The position numbers and the translations under genes are program-made. From assembly GCA_024102815.1 (NCBI GenBank), contig JAGFJJ010000014.1, forward strand, positions 1 through 64,000: 64,000 nucleotides of DNA, given 5' to 3'. Under the pieces are notes generated by a model. That model did no database searches. It saw only the letters and a program-made list of their open reading frames with translations, and was not told the origin of the DNA. Below are positions 56,616-64,000 of the stretch, piece after piece (the stretch's first letter is position 1; each line of letters opens with the position of its first letter). The stretch is from Phycisphaerae bacterium. GTDB lineage: Bacteria; Planctomycetota; Phycisphaerae; UBA1845.

Positions 56616-56671
56616 AAAAAAAAGCTCCTCCCCGCCCGGCCGCGATGGGGGCCGACTGGCAGGTCAGGAGC
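56616..56671 (-). terminator. Terminator of the pyrophosphatase gene
   Basis: On the minus strand GCTCCT and AGGAGC close a larger GC-rich hairpin, followed by an uninterrupted run of eight T. It starts about 38 nt after the stop at 56709. Confidence 0.8.
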
Positions 56672-56708
56672 CTTTGATTAGCGTGAATCGCCGAATGGCT
56701 GCGGCGAA

Positions 56709-59468
56709 TCAGCCGAGTCCCAGGAACGCCCCGACTTGCGGAGCGTACTTCACCACGAGCCCGGCAAAGACGACGCTGACCATGCTCATGAGCTTGATGA
56801 GGATGTTCAGGCTCGGTCCCGAGGTGTCCTTGAAGGGGTCCCCGACCGTATCGCCGACCACGGTCGCCTTGTGCGCCTCGCTGCCCTTTCCGCCGTAGTG
56901 GCCCTTTTCGACGTACTTCTTGGCATTATCCCACGCACCGCCGGCGTTGGCCATGAAGATGGCTACGGCGAATCCACTTGTCAGACCGCCCGCCAGCAGT
57001 CCCATGACACCGCCCACGCCGAAGACCAGCCCCACGAGCACGGGCACGATGATCGCCAGCATCGATGGGAAAATCATCTCCCGCTGGGCGCCGGCCGTGG
57101 AGATATCCACGCAACGGGCATAATCCGGGATTTTTTGCCCATTATGGACAACCTGCCCGCGGGGCCAGTTGTCCGCCTTTCGCGCATCTTCGGCGGACAT
57201 GCCCTTGGTGGATACGAGGTATTCGGCCACGTGGCGGAACTGCTCGCGGCATTCAAGCATCATCTTGAACGCCGCCCGTCCCACGGCCTGCATGGTCAGG
57301 GCGCAGAACAGGAACACGAGCAAGACTCCGGCGAACATCCCGCAAAGCACCTGCGGATTCATGAGCGTCACGTCGTAATAGTCCATGTATTGCTGAAGCG
57401 AGGCCTTCCGGGCGGAGACGAGTTCCACTTCGTGGCGTTTGCCCTGCGAACCTACGATGTAACCCTTCTGAATATTGCTCATCGCTGGGTCCGGATCGGT
57501 CAGCTCTCCCTGGAGCGTCACGCTGGCCATCCCCGTTGAACCTTCGCGCCGTAGCAGCTCATCAAGTACCGGTCGAACTTTGTCGCTCATCAGGAAATAG
57601 GCATCGTAAGCCGACTCCTTCGTTCCCGGCTCAGTTTTTGACGCGAACTTGCCGTAACCCATGTAATAGATCGTGCCCAATGCGGCGTTATCAACCTCGT
57701 CGGCCTTGTCATCCACCACTTGAACGTAGGCCATGGACTCGCGGACGACGCCGATACGAACCTCCTCGACGTAGGCTGCAAGTAGGGCCAGAGCAGTCAG
57801 CGCGGCCGACCCGATGGCGAACCCCTTGCCCGTCGCCGCCGTCGTGTTGCCCAGCGAGTCCAGGGCATCGGTACGCTCGCGAACTTCCGGTGCTTGCCCG
57901 GTCATTTCCGCGTTACCGCCCGCGTTGTCCGCGATCGGACCGTAGGCATCGGTCGCAAGCGTGAACCCGAGCGTGGAGAGCATACCCACGGCCGCCAGAC
58001 CGACGCCGTACAGGCCGAGCATGAATTCATGCTTGCCGCCAGCGAAGATGAACGAGGCCATAATGGCCACTATGATGATGAAGAGCGAGGCCCAAGTGCT
58101 GCGCATGCCCTCGGCCACGCCGGCGATAATGACGGTCGCCGGGCCAGTCTGAGCCTGTTCAGCGATGCGCCTCGTGGGAAGAAAGTCATAGCTGGTAAAG
58201 AACTCCGTCGATTTTCCGATGAGCCAACCCGCCGCCAGCCCCACCGTCACGGCTGACGCGACGCCGAACCAGTTCACATGCTCAATCGACCCAAGTAGAA
58301 AATAGCAGATGACGTAGGTGAGGATCAGGATGACAACGCTCGAACTGAGGAGTCCCTTGTTCAGTGCCGACATGAGCTGAGCCATGGTGGCGCCTTCCTC
58401 GGTCCTCACCAGGTTGATACCCGCCCAGATGCTGGCAATGATGCCGGCTCCGGCCACGACCATGGGCACGACCAGGAAGCGGAGCGCGTCTTCGTCCTGC
58501 GTCGCGTTGGCCAGACCGTAGGCGGCGGCAACGCCCAGCGCGGCGGTCGCCAGAATCGAACCGGCGTACGACTCGTAGAGGTCGGCACCCATGCCGGCCA
58601 CGTCACCGACGTTGTCGCCCACGTTGTCGGCAATCGCCGCCGGGTTACGCGGATCGTCCTCAGGAATGCCTGCTTCAACTTTGCCGACGAGGTCGGCACC
58701 GACGTCGGCCGCCTTGGTGTAGATTCCGCCACCCACACGGGCAAAGAGTGCCTGTGTACTGGCCCCCATGCCGAACGTGAGCATGACCACCGTGATTTCG
58801 TGCAAGGACATCTCGGTGAAGATGCGGAGCACGCCGAACCAAACCGTAATATCGATCAGGGCGAATCCGACGACGACAAGCCCCATGACCGCACCCGCGC
58901 GGAAGGCAACGCGGAGTCCCTGGTTCAGACTTTCACGGGCGCCGGCCGTAGTTCGGTGTGCGGCAATCGTTGCCGTGCGCATGCCGATATAGCCACAAAG
59001 GCCACTGAAGAACCCGCCGGTGAGGAACGCCCAGGGAACGAGCCCGTGCTGGACGTGCAGACTGTACGCCATCCAGGATAGGATTCCGATGAGGAAGACG
59101 AACACGACCGCCACCACGCGATACTGCCGGAACAGGTAGGCCATCGCGCCTTCGCGAACGTAACCCGCGATGCGGATCATGTCCGGGTCGCCCTCGCTGG
59201 AATTCTTGACTTCGTTGTAGTAGCCGCGTGCCGACCAGAGCGCGATGATTCCGCAAATGGGCGCCAACCACCAGACCAGGGGAATGTGCGAACTGGTGGC
59301 GACGGATACCACCTCACCCTCACTGGACGGCGGCGTAGACAATTCGGCGGCAGGCTGGCCGACCGAGGGTGCTTGCGCGAGGGCAGGCTCCATGAAAAGG
59401 CTGCTGACGACACACGCCGCAACGGCAAACAGGCCGACGCCGGCCATAAGACGAATTGAGCGAGTCAC
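56709..59468 (-). CDS. hppA: Membrane-bound ion-translocating pyrophosphatase HppA
   Basis: A protein of about 919 aa with 15-17 helices. It couples PPi hydrolysis to ion pumping. PPi-site motifs are intact: [35 protein letters not shown] and a C-terminal [10 protein letters not shown]...[30 protein letters not shown] has Ala at the position that is Lys in K+-independent enzymes, so a K+-dependent type is likely. Usual length is 650-770 aa. Here the N-terminus adds a signal-like helix, and about 110-130 residues are inserted in the loop after the helix that follows [14 protein letters not shown] 59468 has GGAG 5 nt upstream. Whether it pumps H+ or Na+ is not clear. Confidence 0.92.
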   Translation of the reverse strand: MTRSIRLMAGVGLFAVAACVVSSLFMEPALAQAPSVGQPAAELSTPPSSEGEVVSVATSSHIPLVWWLAPICGIIALWSARGYYNEVKNSSEGDPDMIRIAGYVREGAMAYLFRQYRVVAVVFVFLIGILSWMAYSLHVQHGLVPWAFLTGGFFSGLCGYIGMRTATIAAHRTTAGARESLNQGLRVAFRAGAVMGLVVVGFALIDITVWFGVLRIFTEMSLHEITVVMLTFGMGASTQALFARVGGGIYTKAADVGADLVGKVEAGIPEDDPRNPAAIADNVGDNVGDVAGMGADLYESYAGSILATAALGVAAAYGLANATQDEDALRFLVVPMVVAGAGIIASIWAGINLVRTEEGATMAQLMSALNKGLLSSSVVILILTYVICYFLLGSIEHVNWFGVASAVTVGLAAGWLIGKSTEFFTSYDFLPTRRIAEQAQTGPATVIIAGVAEGMRSTWASLFIIIVAIMASFIFAGGKHEFMLGLYGVGLAAVGMLSTLGFTLATDAYGPIADNAGGNAEMTGQAPEVRERTDALDSLGNTTAATGKGFAIGSAALTALALLAAYVEEVRIGVVRESMAYVQVVDDKADEVDNAALGTIYYMGYGKFASKTEPGTKESAYDAYFLMSDKVRPVLDELLRREGSTGMASVTLQGELTDPDPAMSNIQKGYIVGSQGKRHEVELVSARKASLQQYMDYYDVTLMNPQVLCGMFAGVLLVFLFCALTMQAVGRAAFKMMLECREQFRHVAEYLVSTKGMSAEDARKADNWPRGQVVHNGQKIPDYARCVDISTAGAQREMIFPSMLAIIVPVLVGLVFGVGGVMGLLAGGLTSGFAVAIFMANAGGAWDNAKKYVEKGHYGGKGSEAHKATVVGDTVGDPFKDTSGPSLNILIKLMSMVSVVFAGLVVKYAPQVGAFLGLG

Positions 59469-59928
59469 GATATCTCCTTCCGCACTTTTCCGACTGGACA
59501 TCCGACGCGCCGGACGCGGTTCGGTGAACACACCATCCGCCCCGAGCAACACCAGGATTAACCTAACTATATGCCAACACTATGCTTACGTACACGACCG
59601 GGCAATCGCCGCGCCGACGCTCCCGGCAGCGGTCGGAACTATAGCAAATCGATTCGAGCGTGCCAACTCCATAGCACCGCCCGGACTGCCCGATAGACTC
59701 GGTGGTAACCCGTCTCCCGCGTTCGATGCGCTGTTCACCCGGTTCGGACAGGTTCGGCGGTGGAGATCGACGCGGCGGCGGCTCTGATGGCGGGCACGGC
59801 TGGCGTTGCCGGCACAAGCCGTTAGGATTCATCGGCCTTTCAACGCGGGCCTGTACGGTTTCTTTCAGCGGCACAGCGGCGAGATCGTTTCCCAACGGAT
59901 CCGGGAGCATTCGTCCGGCGAGTGGACC
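59469..59928. other. Intergenic region between hppA and apt
   Basis: I see no credible gene in these 460 bp. The minus-strand part near 59570-59610 is AT-richer and may hold the hppA promoter (TTGGCA/TATAGT-like strings), but I could not fix a confident -35/-10 pair. Short ORFs on both strands lack ribosome sites and family motifs. Confidence 0.35.
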
Positions 59929-60474
59929 ATGAACGACGTTGCTGAAATTCACGTCACGAAACTGCGGGAGTTGATCCGCGACGTAACCGACTTTCCCAAG
60001 CCGGGCATCGTCTTTAAGGACATTACTCCCCTTCTTCGAAGCCAAGCCGGGCTGTCCCTCGCCGTCGAGCACCTGACCGAGCCGTTCCGCGATCTGAAGG
60101 TGGATGCGGTCGCCGGCGCCGAGTCGCGTGGATTCATTTTCGGCACAGCGGTGGCACGATCGCTGTCCGCCGGGTTCGTCCCCATCCGCAAGCCGGGGCG
60201 GCTGCCTGCCGCCATACACTCGGAAAGCTACGAACTGGAATACGGCACGGACAGCGTCGAAATACACCAGGATGCCGTGCATCCCGGCGATCGCGTTCTC
60301 ATGGTGGACGACCTTCTTGCAACCGGTGGAACGATGGCGGCCTGCTGTCGCCTGGTCGAGCGATTGGGCGCGGAAATCGTGGGTTGCGCGTTCCTGATCG
60401 AGTTGTCCTATCTTGGAGGGCGGCACCGGCTCGAGGGCTACCCCGTCCATTCCATTCTGAAATACGATACCTGA
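59929..60474 (+). CDS. apt: Adenine phosphoribosyltransferase
   Basis: A 181-aa enzyme making AMP from adenine and PRPP. Typical motifs: TDFPKPGIVFKDITPLL near the N-terminus, AGAESRGFIFG, KPGRLPA, and the PRPP loop VLMVDDLLATGGTMAA near 123-138. ATG 59929 is the normal family start; the upstream frame is not coding. Length is normal. Confidence 0.95.
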   Translation: MNDVAEIHVTKLRELIRDVTDFPKPGIVFKDITPLLRSQAGLSLAVEHLTEPFRDLKVDAVAGAESRGFIFGTAVARSLSAGFVPIRKPGRLPAAIHSESYELEYGTDSVEIHQDAVHPGDRVLMVDDLLATGGTMAACCRLVERLGAEIVGCAFLIELSYLGGRHRLEGYPVHSILKYDT

Positions 60475-60580
60475 TCCCACTTCGCGAAATGGCCGGCATG
60501 CGCTATGGGCAAGCCAATCTCTCCGCCGAAAGGCGCGTGGCCTTGATGTCGATGACGCTGGTCGAACGGGAGTCGATGCC

Positions 60581-62365
60581 GTGGGCTGGGATGCCTGGTT
60601 GACCGTCGCCACAATTGGTGTCGTGCTCGGCACACTGATCCTCACGCGCATTCCGCCGGATGTCGTGTTCATGGGGGGGCTGACGGTGTTGCTGGCGGCG
60701 GGCGCTCTTTCCCCCTCGGAGGCCCTGGCGGGACTCTCCAACGAAGGCATGGTGACCGTCGGCGTGATGTACGTCATCGTCACGGGGCTCAAGCACACGG
60801 GCGGAATCGCCTGGATCGTCTCCTCGGTGCTGGGGAGACCCAAATCCGTCATCGACGCGCAACGCCGACTGCTGCCCCCCGTTGTCGCCATGAGCGCGTT
60901 CCTGAACAATACGCCCGTCGTGGCGATGCTGATTCCCGCCGTGACCGACTGGGCCAAGAAGTATCACCTCTCTGTCTCCAAGCTGATGATCCCGCTCAGT
61001 TACGCGGCCATCTTCGGCGGCACGTGCACGCTCATCGGCACGAGCACCAACTTAGTCGTAAACGGCTTGATGAAGGGCCACGCACTGCCCGGTCTGGCGA
61101 TGTTCGACATCGCGTGGGTCGGCTTTCCTTGTGCTCTCGCGGGGCTGACGTACCTCATGATTTTCGGCCGGTGGCTCCTGCCGGAGCGCCTTCCCGCCAT
61201 GAGCCGGCTTCAGGATCCGCGCGAGTACACCGTGGAGATGATCGTCGAGCCCAACAGCCCGGTGGACGGCCGAACCATCGAACAAGCCGGACTCCGCCAC
61301 CTCACGGGCATGTACCTGGCCGAAATCGAACGGGACGGGAACCTGCTTGTAGCTGTTTCGCCCCAGGAGCGTTTGCGCGGGGGCGACCGGCTGGTCTTCG
61401 TCGGCGTGGTGAGCTCCGTGGTGGAACTCCAGCGAATCCGCGGCCTTCAACCGGCGACAAATCAGGTATTCAAGCTGGACACTCCCCGCGACAAGCGATG
61501 CCTGATCGAAGCGGTCGTATCCAACAGTTGCCGGCTGGTCGGGCAGACTATTCGCGACGGACAGTTCCGGAAGGTCTATAACGCCGTGGTCATCGCGGTC
61601 GCCCGGAACGGCGAGCGCATTCGAAAAAAGGTCGGCGACATTATCCTCCGCCCCGGCGACACGCTCCTTCTCGAAACACTGCCCAGCTTCACTGAACAGC
61701 AGCGCGACTCGCGTGATTTCTACCTGGTCAGCCGCGTGGAGGATTCGAACCCGCCCCGCCACGATCGAATGTTCGTCGCTCTGGGAATCCTCAGCGTAAT
61801 GGTCACCGCCGTCGCCCTGCAGTGGATCAATATTCTCCCGGCGGCCATGCTCGCCGCGGGACTCATGATCATCACGCGTTGCTGCACGGCCTCGGCCGCT
61901 CGGGCAAGCGTGGATTGGCAGGTGCTCCTGGTCATCGCCGCGGCGTTCGGCATGGGTAGGGCGATCGAAACCTCTGGACTTGCGGGCGTGGTTGCCACCG
62001 AATTGGCGTCCGTTGCCGGGGACAACCCCTGGCTGACGCTGGCCGTCATCTACGGCGTAACCATGCTCTTTACCGAGCTCATCACCAACAACGGCGCGGC
62101 CGTCCTCATCTTCCCCATTGCACTGGCCACGTCCGAGAGGCTCGGCGTGAGCTTCACACCCTTCGCAATTTCCATCATGATGGCGGCATCGGCAAGCTTC
62201 TCGACACCGATCGGGTATCAGACCAATCTCATGGTGTACGGCCCGGGCGGCTATCGCTTTGGGGATTACTTCCGCGTGGGCATTCCGCTCAATCTGCTGA
62301 TGTGGGCGATCACCGTTCTGATCGCACCCTTGATCTGGCCGTTCCGGTTAGCTGCCTCTGTCTGA
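60581..62365 (+). CDS. SLC13-type permease with two TrkA-C domains
   Basis: A 594-aa membrane transporter. N-terminal permease half (about 1-210) carries AFLNNTPVVAMLIP and a later FGGTCTLIGTSTNLVVN; then two TrkA-C-type regulatory domains (about 220-400); then a C-terminal permease half with ELITNNGAAVLIFPIAL and FSTPIGYQTNLMVYGPGGY. The pattern fits the sodium:anion (sulfate/dicarboxylate) symporters with nucleotide- or ligand-sensing domains. GTG 60581 has GGGAG 8 nt upstream. The substrate is not determined by eye. Confidence 0.88.
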   Translation: MGWDAWLTVATIGVVLGTLILTRIPPDVVFMGGLTVLLAAGALSPSEALAGLSNEGMVTVGVMYVIVTGLKHTGGIAWIVSSVLGRPKSVIDAQRRLLPPVVAMSAFLNNTPVVAMLIPAVTDWAKKYHLSVSKLMIPLSYAAIFGGTCTLIGTSTNLVVNGLMKGHALPGLAMFDIAWVGFPCALAGLTYLMIFGRWLLPERLPAMSRLQDPREYTVEMIVEPNSPVDGRTIEQAGLRHLTGMYLAEIERDGNLLVAVSPQERLRGGDRLVFVGVVSSVVELQRIRGLQPATNQVFKLDTPRDKRCLIEAVVSNSCRLVGQTIRDGQFRKVYNAVVIAVARNGERIRKKVGDIILRPGDTLLLETLPSFTEQQRDSRDFYLVSRVEDSNPPRHDRMFVALGILSVMVTAVALQWINILPAAMLAAGLMIITRCCTASAARASVDWQVLLVIAAAFGMGRAIETSGLAGVVATELASVAGDNPWLTLAVIYGVTMLFTELITNNGAAVLIFPIALATSERLGVSFTPFAISIMMAASASFSTPIGYQTNLMVYGPGGYRFGDYFRVGIPLNLLMWAITVLIAPLIWPFRLAASV

Positions 62366-62366
62366 A

Positions 62367-63347
62367 TCAGGTAGGTCGAACCAATTCGTACTGGATCTCG
62401 GCCGGCTCCGATGCCCCGCTGAACAAATCGAAGCATGGTTCGCAGAACGGAAGAAGCAACTCGACCAGCAGGTCGACCCAGTCGCGCTTAATGGCAGCGC
62501 GAGTGTCCGGATTCAAACCATTGGCCATGCGGATAAGCAACGGCGCGATGGGCCGAAGCCCGACGTCCCAGATGTGCGCCTGTGTGCGGGATATGAAAGG
62601 CACGGCCCGCTCGATGACGAGTCCCGCACGGCGGAAGCGTGCTTCCCAGGTGTCGCGATCGGCGAGCGTGGGCCAGCAGTCTGTCCGTCCCCGGCCGATG
62701 ATATCCAGGAATTCCTCGCCCAGCCGAGCGTGGTGCGATTCGAGCGTATACCCGCGGAGACTGTCCAGTTTCACCTGGAGTACAATTCGCCCCCCAGGTA
62801 CCGAAATTCGACGCACCTCATTCAGCAGGGCGTCGATGCGTCGCACCCAATAGGCCGCGTTGCAATAGACGAATCGTACGGAGGCGTCTTCGAATGGAAG
62901 GGCTTCATTGGCATCGTGTTCGACGAGACGCTCGTAGATGCCCAGCGGCTTCGCTCGGCGCAGTAGCGCCGACTTCGCGTCGCATCCGATTTCGAACTTC
63001 GTTGCCGGTAGCTTCTGAACCAGAGGGCGAAATTCGTCATCAATGTGGTCGAAAATGTCGTGATGCTCGGTGCGAACACGGTCCAGCCCGCCCACGGACT
63101 GGAATACGTCCCAAGCCGGATCCAGCAGCCCGCCAAGGTGCAGGAAACTGAACACGCCATCGCCGCAGCAGAGATCGAGCGCTGGGCAGGACCATTCCAC
63201 GCGAGACAACATCTCGCTCCGCATCGCCATCCAGAAGGCATTTTCCGGGCGAAGCCAATAAGCGGCCAGAAAGCGCTCCAGCCGTTTACGGCGCCTCAGT
63301 GCTGAAGTTGCGATGGCGGGCGGCGGTTGCTCGAGCGACGCGGTCAT
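62367..63347 (-). CDS. Class I SAM-dependent methyltransferase
   Basis: A 326-aa protein. SAM motif I is LDLCCGDGVFSFLHLG (near 57-72). It also has an acidic loop, a FVYCNAAYWVRRIDALLNEV segment with an aromatic catalytic-type site, and a PGGRIVLQVKLDS strand. Its start overlaps the stop of the next gene (ATGA), so it is co-translated with a polysaccharide deacetylase. The substrate may be a sugar or lipid, by context only. Confidence 0.75.
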   Translation of the reverse strand: MTASLEQPPPAIATSALRRRKRLERFLAAYWLRPENAFWMAMRSEMLSRVEWSCPALDLCCGDGVFSFLHLGGLLDPAWDVFQSVGGLDRVRTEHHDIFDHIDDEFRPLVQKLPATKFEIGCDAKSALLRRAKPLGIYERLVEHDANEALPFEDASVRFVYCNAAYWVRRIDALLNEVRRISVPGGRIVLQVKLDSLRGYTLESHHARLGEEFLDIIGRGRTDCWPTLADRDTWEARFRRAGLVIERAVPFISRTQAHIWDVGLRPIAPLLIRMANGLNPDTRAAIKRDWVDLLVELLLPFCEPCFDLFSGASEPAEIQYELVRPT

Positions 63348-64000
63348 CCCAGCCCGACCTCGCAGGAATGGGATTTGAGAAATGAATCAACGGCAATGGT
63401 ATCCACGCGCGGCAGGGAAGCGGTTGAAAGACCGCGGCGGGCAAGCTGAGGAATCGTCGTAAACGCCTGAACAAATCCGGCAGCCTGGCAGGCAGTCTCC
63501 GCGATTTCGTTCACGCTCCCGTAGGGATACGAAAACGGACGCGGCTCCGGACCAAGAGCTTCGCGGAGTATGTCCGCCGTGCGATAGATGTCGCGTCGGC
63601 AGTCATCTGGACTCAGACGGACATACGGCTCATGACGGTAGCCGTGCCCACCGATGGTATGCCCGCGTAACATCATTTCGCGTATGTCATCCCAGCTCAG
63701 ATACCACCGCCGCGCCCATCGCCGCGATGACCCGATATGCCGCTCGAAGAGCTTTTCGACAGCGCGATCGCGCAGGTCGACGGGCAACTGCATCGTAAGC
63801 AGGTGCTTAAGGCGGGCGCGCTCCCGGGTCTCATAGTGATAGATTCGGGTGGCCTCGGCATTGTCAACTCGACCCAGCCAGTCTTCCCCGGATCCGAGCT
63901 CTTGCAGCACTTCGCCAAGTTCCCGCGAAAGCGTTGCATCCCCGAGCGTTGACAGCAGTAGGTGAATGGCGTGGGCTGAGAGCATCCGCCCCTCGACCAG
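63344..64000 (-). CDS. Polysaccharide deacetylase (NodB-type), 5' part outside window
   Basis: The visible 219 codons contain the second half of a NodB domain: GHTIGGHGYRHEPYVRLSPDDCRRDIYRT (His zinc ligands), and PRPFSYPYGSVNEIAETACQAAGF. The first motif (TFDDG) is missing and must lie upstream. The frame is open to base 64000, so the gene enters from outside. It would act on cell-surface glycans, and with the methyltransferase suggests a carbohydrate locus beyond the edge. Confidence 0.8.
   Translation of the reverse strand: MVEGRMLSAHAIHLLLSTLGDATLSRELGEVLQELGSGEDWLGRVDNAEATRIYHYETRERARLKHLLTMQLPVDLRDRAVEKLFERHIGSSRRWARRWYLSWDDIREMMLRGHTIGGHGYRHEPYVRLSPDDCRRDIYRTADILREALGPEPRPFSYPYGSVNEIAETACQAAGFVQAFTTIPQLARRGLSTASLPRVDTIAVDSFLKSHSCEVGLG

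Noticed and set aside
59563..60957. A 464-codon minus-strand open frame
   Set aside because: It crosses apt and the transporter start on the other strand, both of which are certain. It is a shadow.

Overview
The window reads as a high-GC chromosomal segment of a Gram-negative-type member of the Planctomycetota, probably near the Phycisphaerae. This placement is inferred from several features: lipid A and heptose genes, secreted Cys-rich and EF-hand/dockerin-like proteins, a small membrane protein ending in a CxxCAYDLxG...CPECG zinc ribbon, a Tad pilus, an Alternative Complex III operon, and a MEMO protein with an added N-terminal domain. I see no insertion sequence, prophage, CRISPR array or rRNA. 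One tRNA gene is present.

Layout, left to right. (1) 1-3.5 kb holds the end of a Tad/Flp pilus operon (tadA, cut by the window edge, then tadB and tadC), closed by a strong hairpin. (2) 3.6-7.95 kb is a coupled operon: a MEMO-family protein with a PqqD-like N-domain, LpxK, a deoxyhypusine-synthase-like protein, and a GmhB heptose phosphatase fused to a membrane tail. (3) 8-16 kb, minus strand, holds two tandem amidohydrolases (one intact, one stripped of its metal ligands), a secreted protein, a DUF2079 membrane protein and a Cys-rich dockerin-type secreted protein. That last gene has a roughly 400-nt leader behind a near-consensus promoter. (4) 16.6-24 kb carries housekeeping and miscellaneous genes: rsfS, a transglutaminase-like protein, comM, a GNAT, an AAA ATPase, a flavin reductase and an ACT protein. 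(5) 24-43.4 kb is one long minus-strand run. It has actABCDEF (Alternative Complex III), a small membrane protein, SCO/SenC, a cytochrome-c-fused caa3-type oxidase (coxII-I-III-IV plus a second subunit-III-like protein), a RegB/RegA redox two-component pair, an exosortase with a partner membrane protein, and rsmJ. Electrons would pass from quinol through ACIII to the caa3 oxidase, and RegBA is well placed to tune this module. (6) 43.5-64 kb holds queC, a redoxin, a DUF362 protein, a secreted repeat protein, a sugar-phosphate transferase, tRNA-Arg(CCG), an HD-GYP response regulator, a HEAT-like protein, an M16 peptidase, a membrane pyrophosphatase, apt, an SLC13/TrkA-C transporter, a methyltransferase, and a polysaccharide deacetylase cut by the right edge.

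Most gene starts were re-chosen from Shine-Dalgarno-like sequences and ATGA/TGATG overlaps. Names rest on motif recognition by eye, not on database searches. The least explained items are the inactive/active amidohydrolase pair, the PqqD-like/MEMO fusion, the structured leader at 15.8-16.24 kb, the DHS-like gene inside the lipopolysaccharide operon, and large extramembrane insertions in CoxIII, ActF and the pyrophosphatase.
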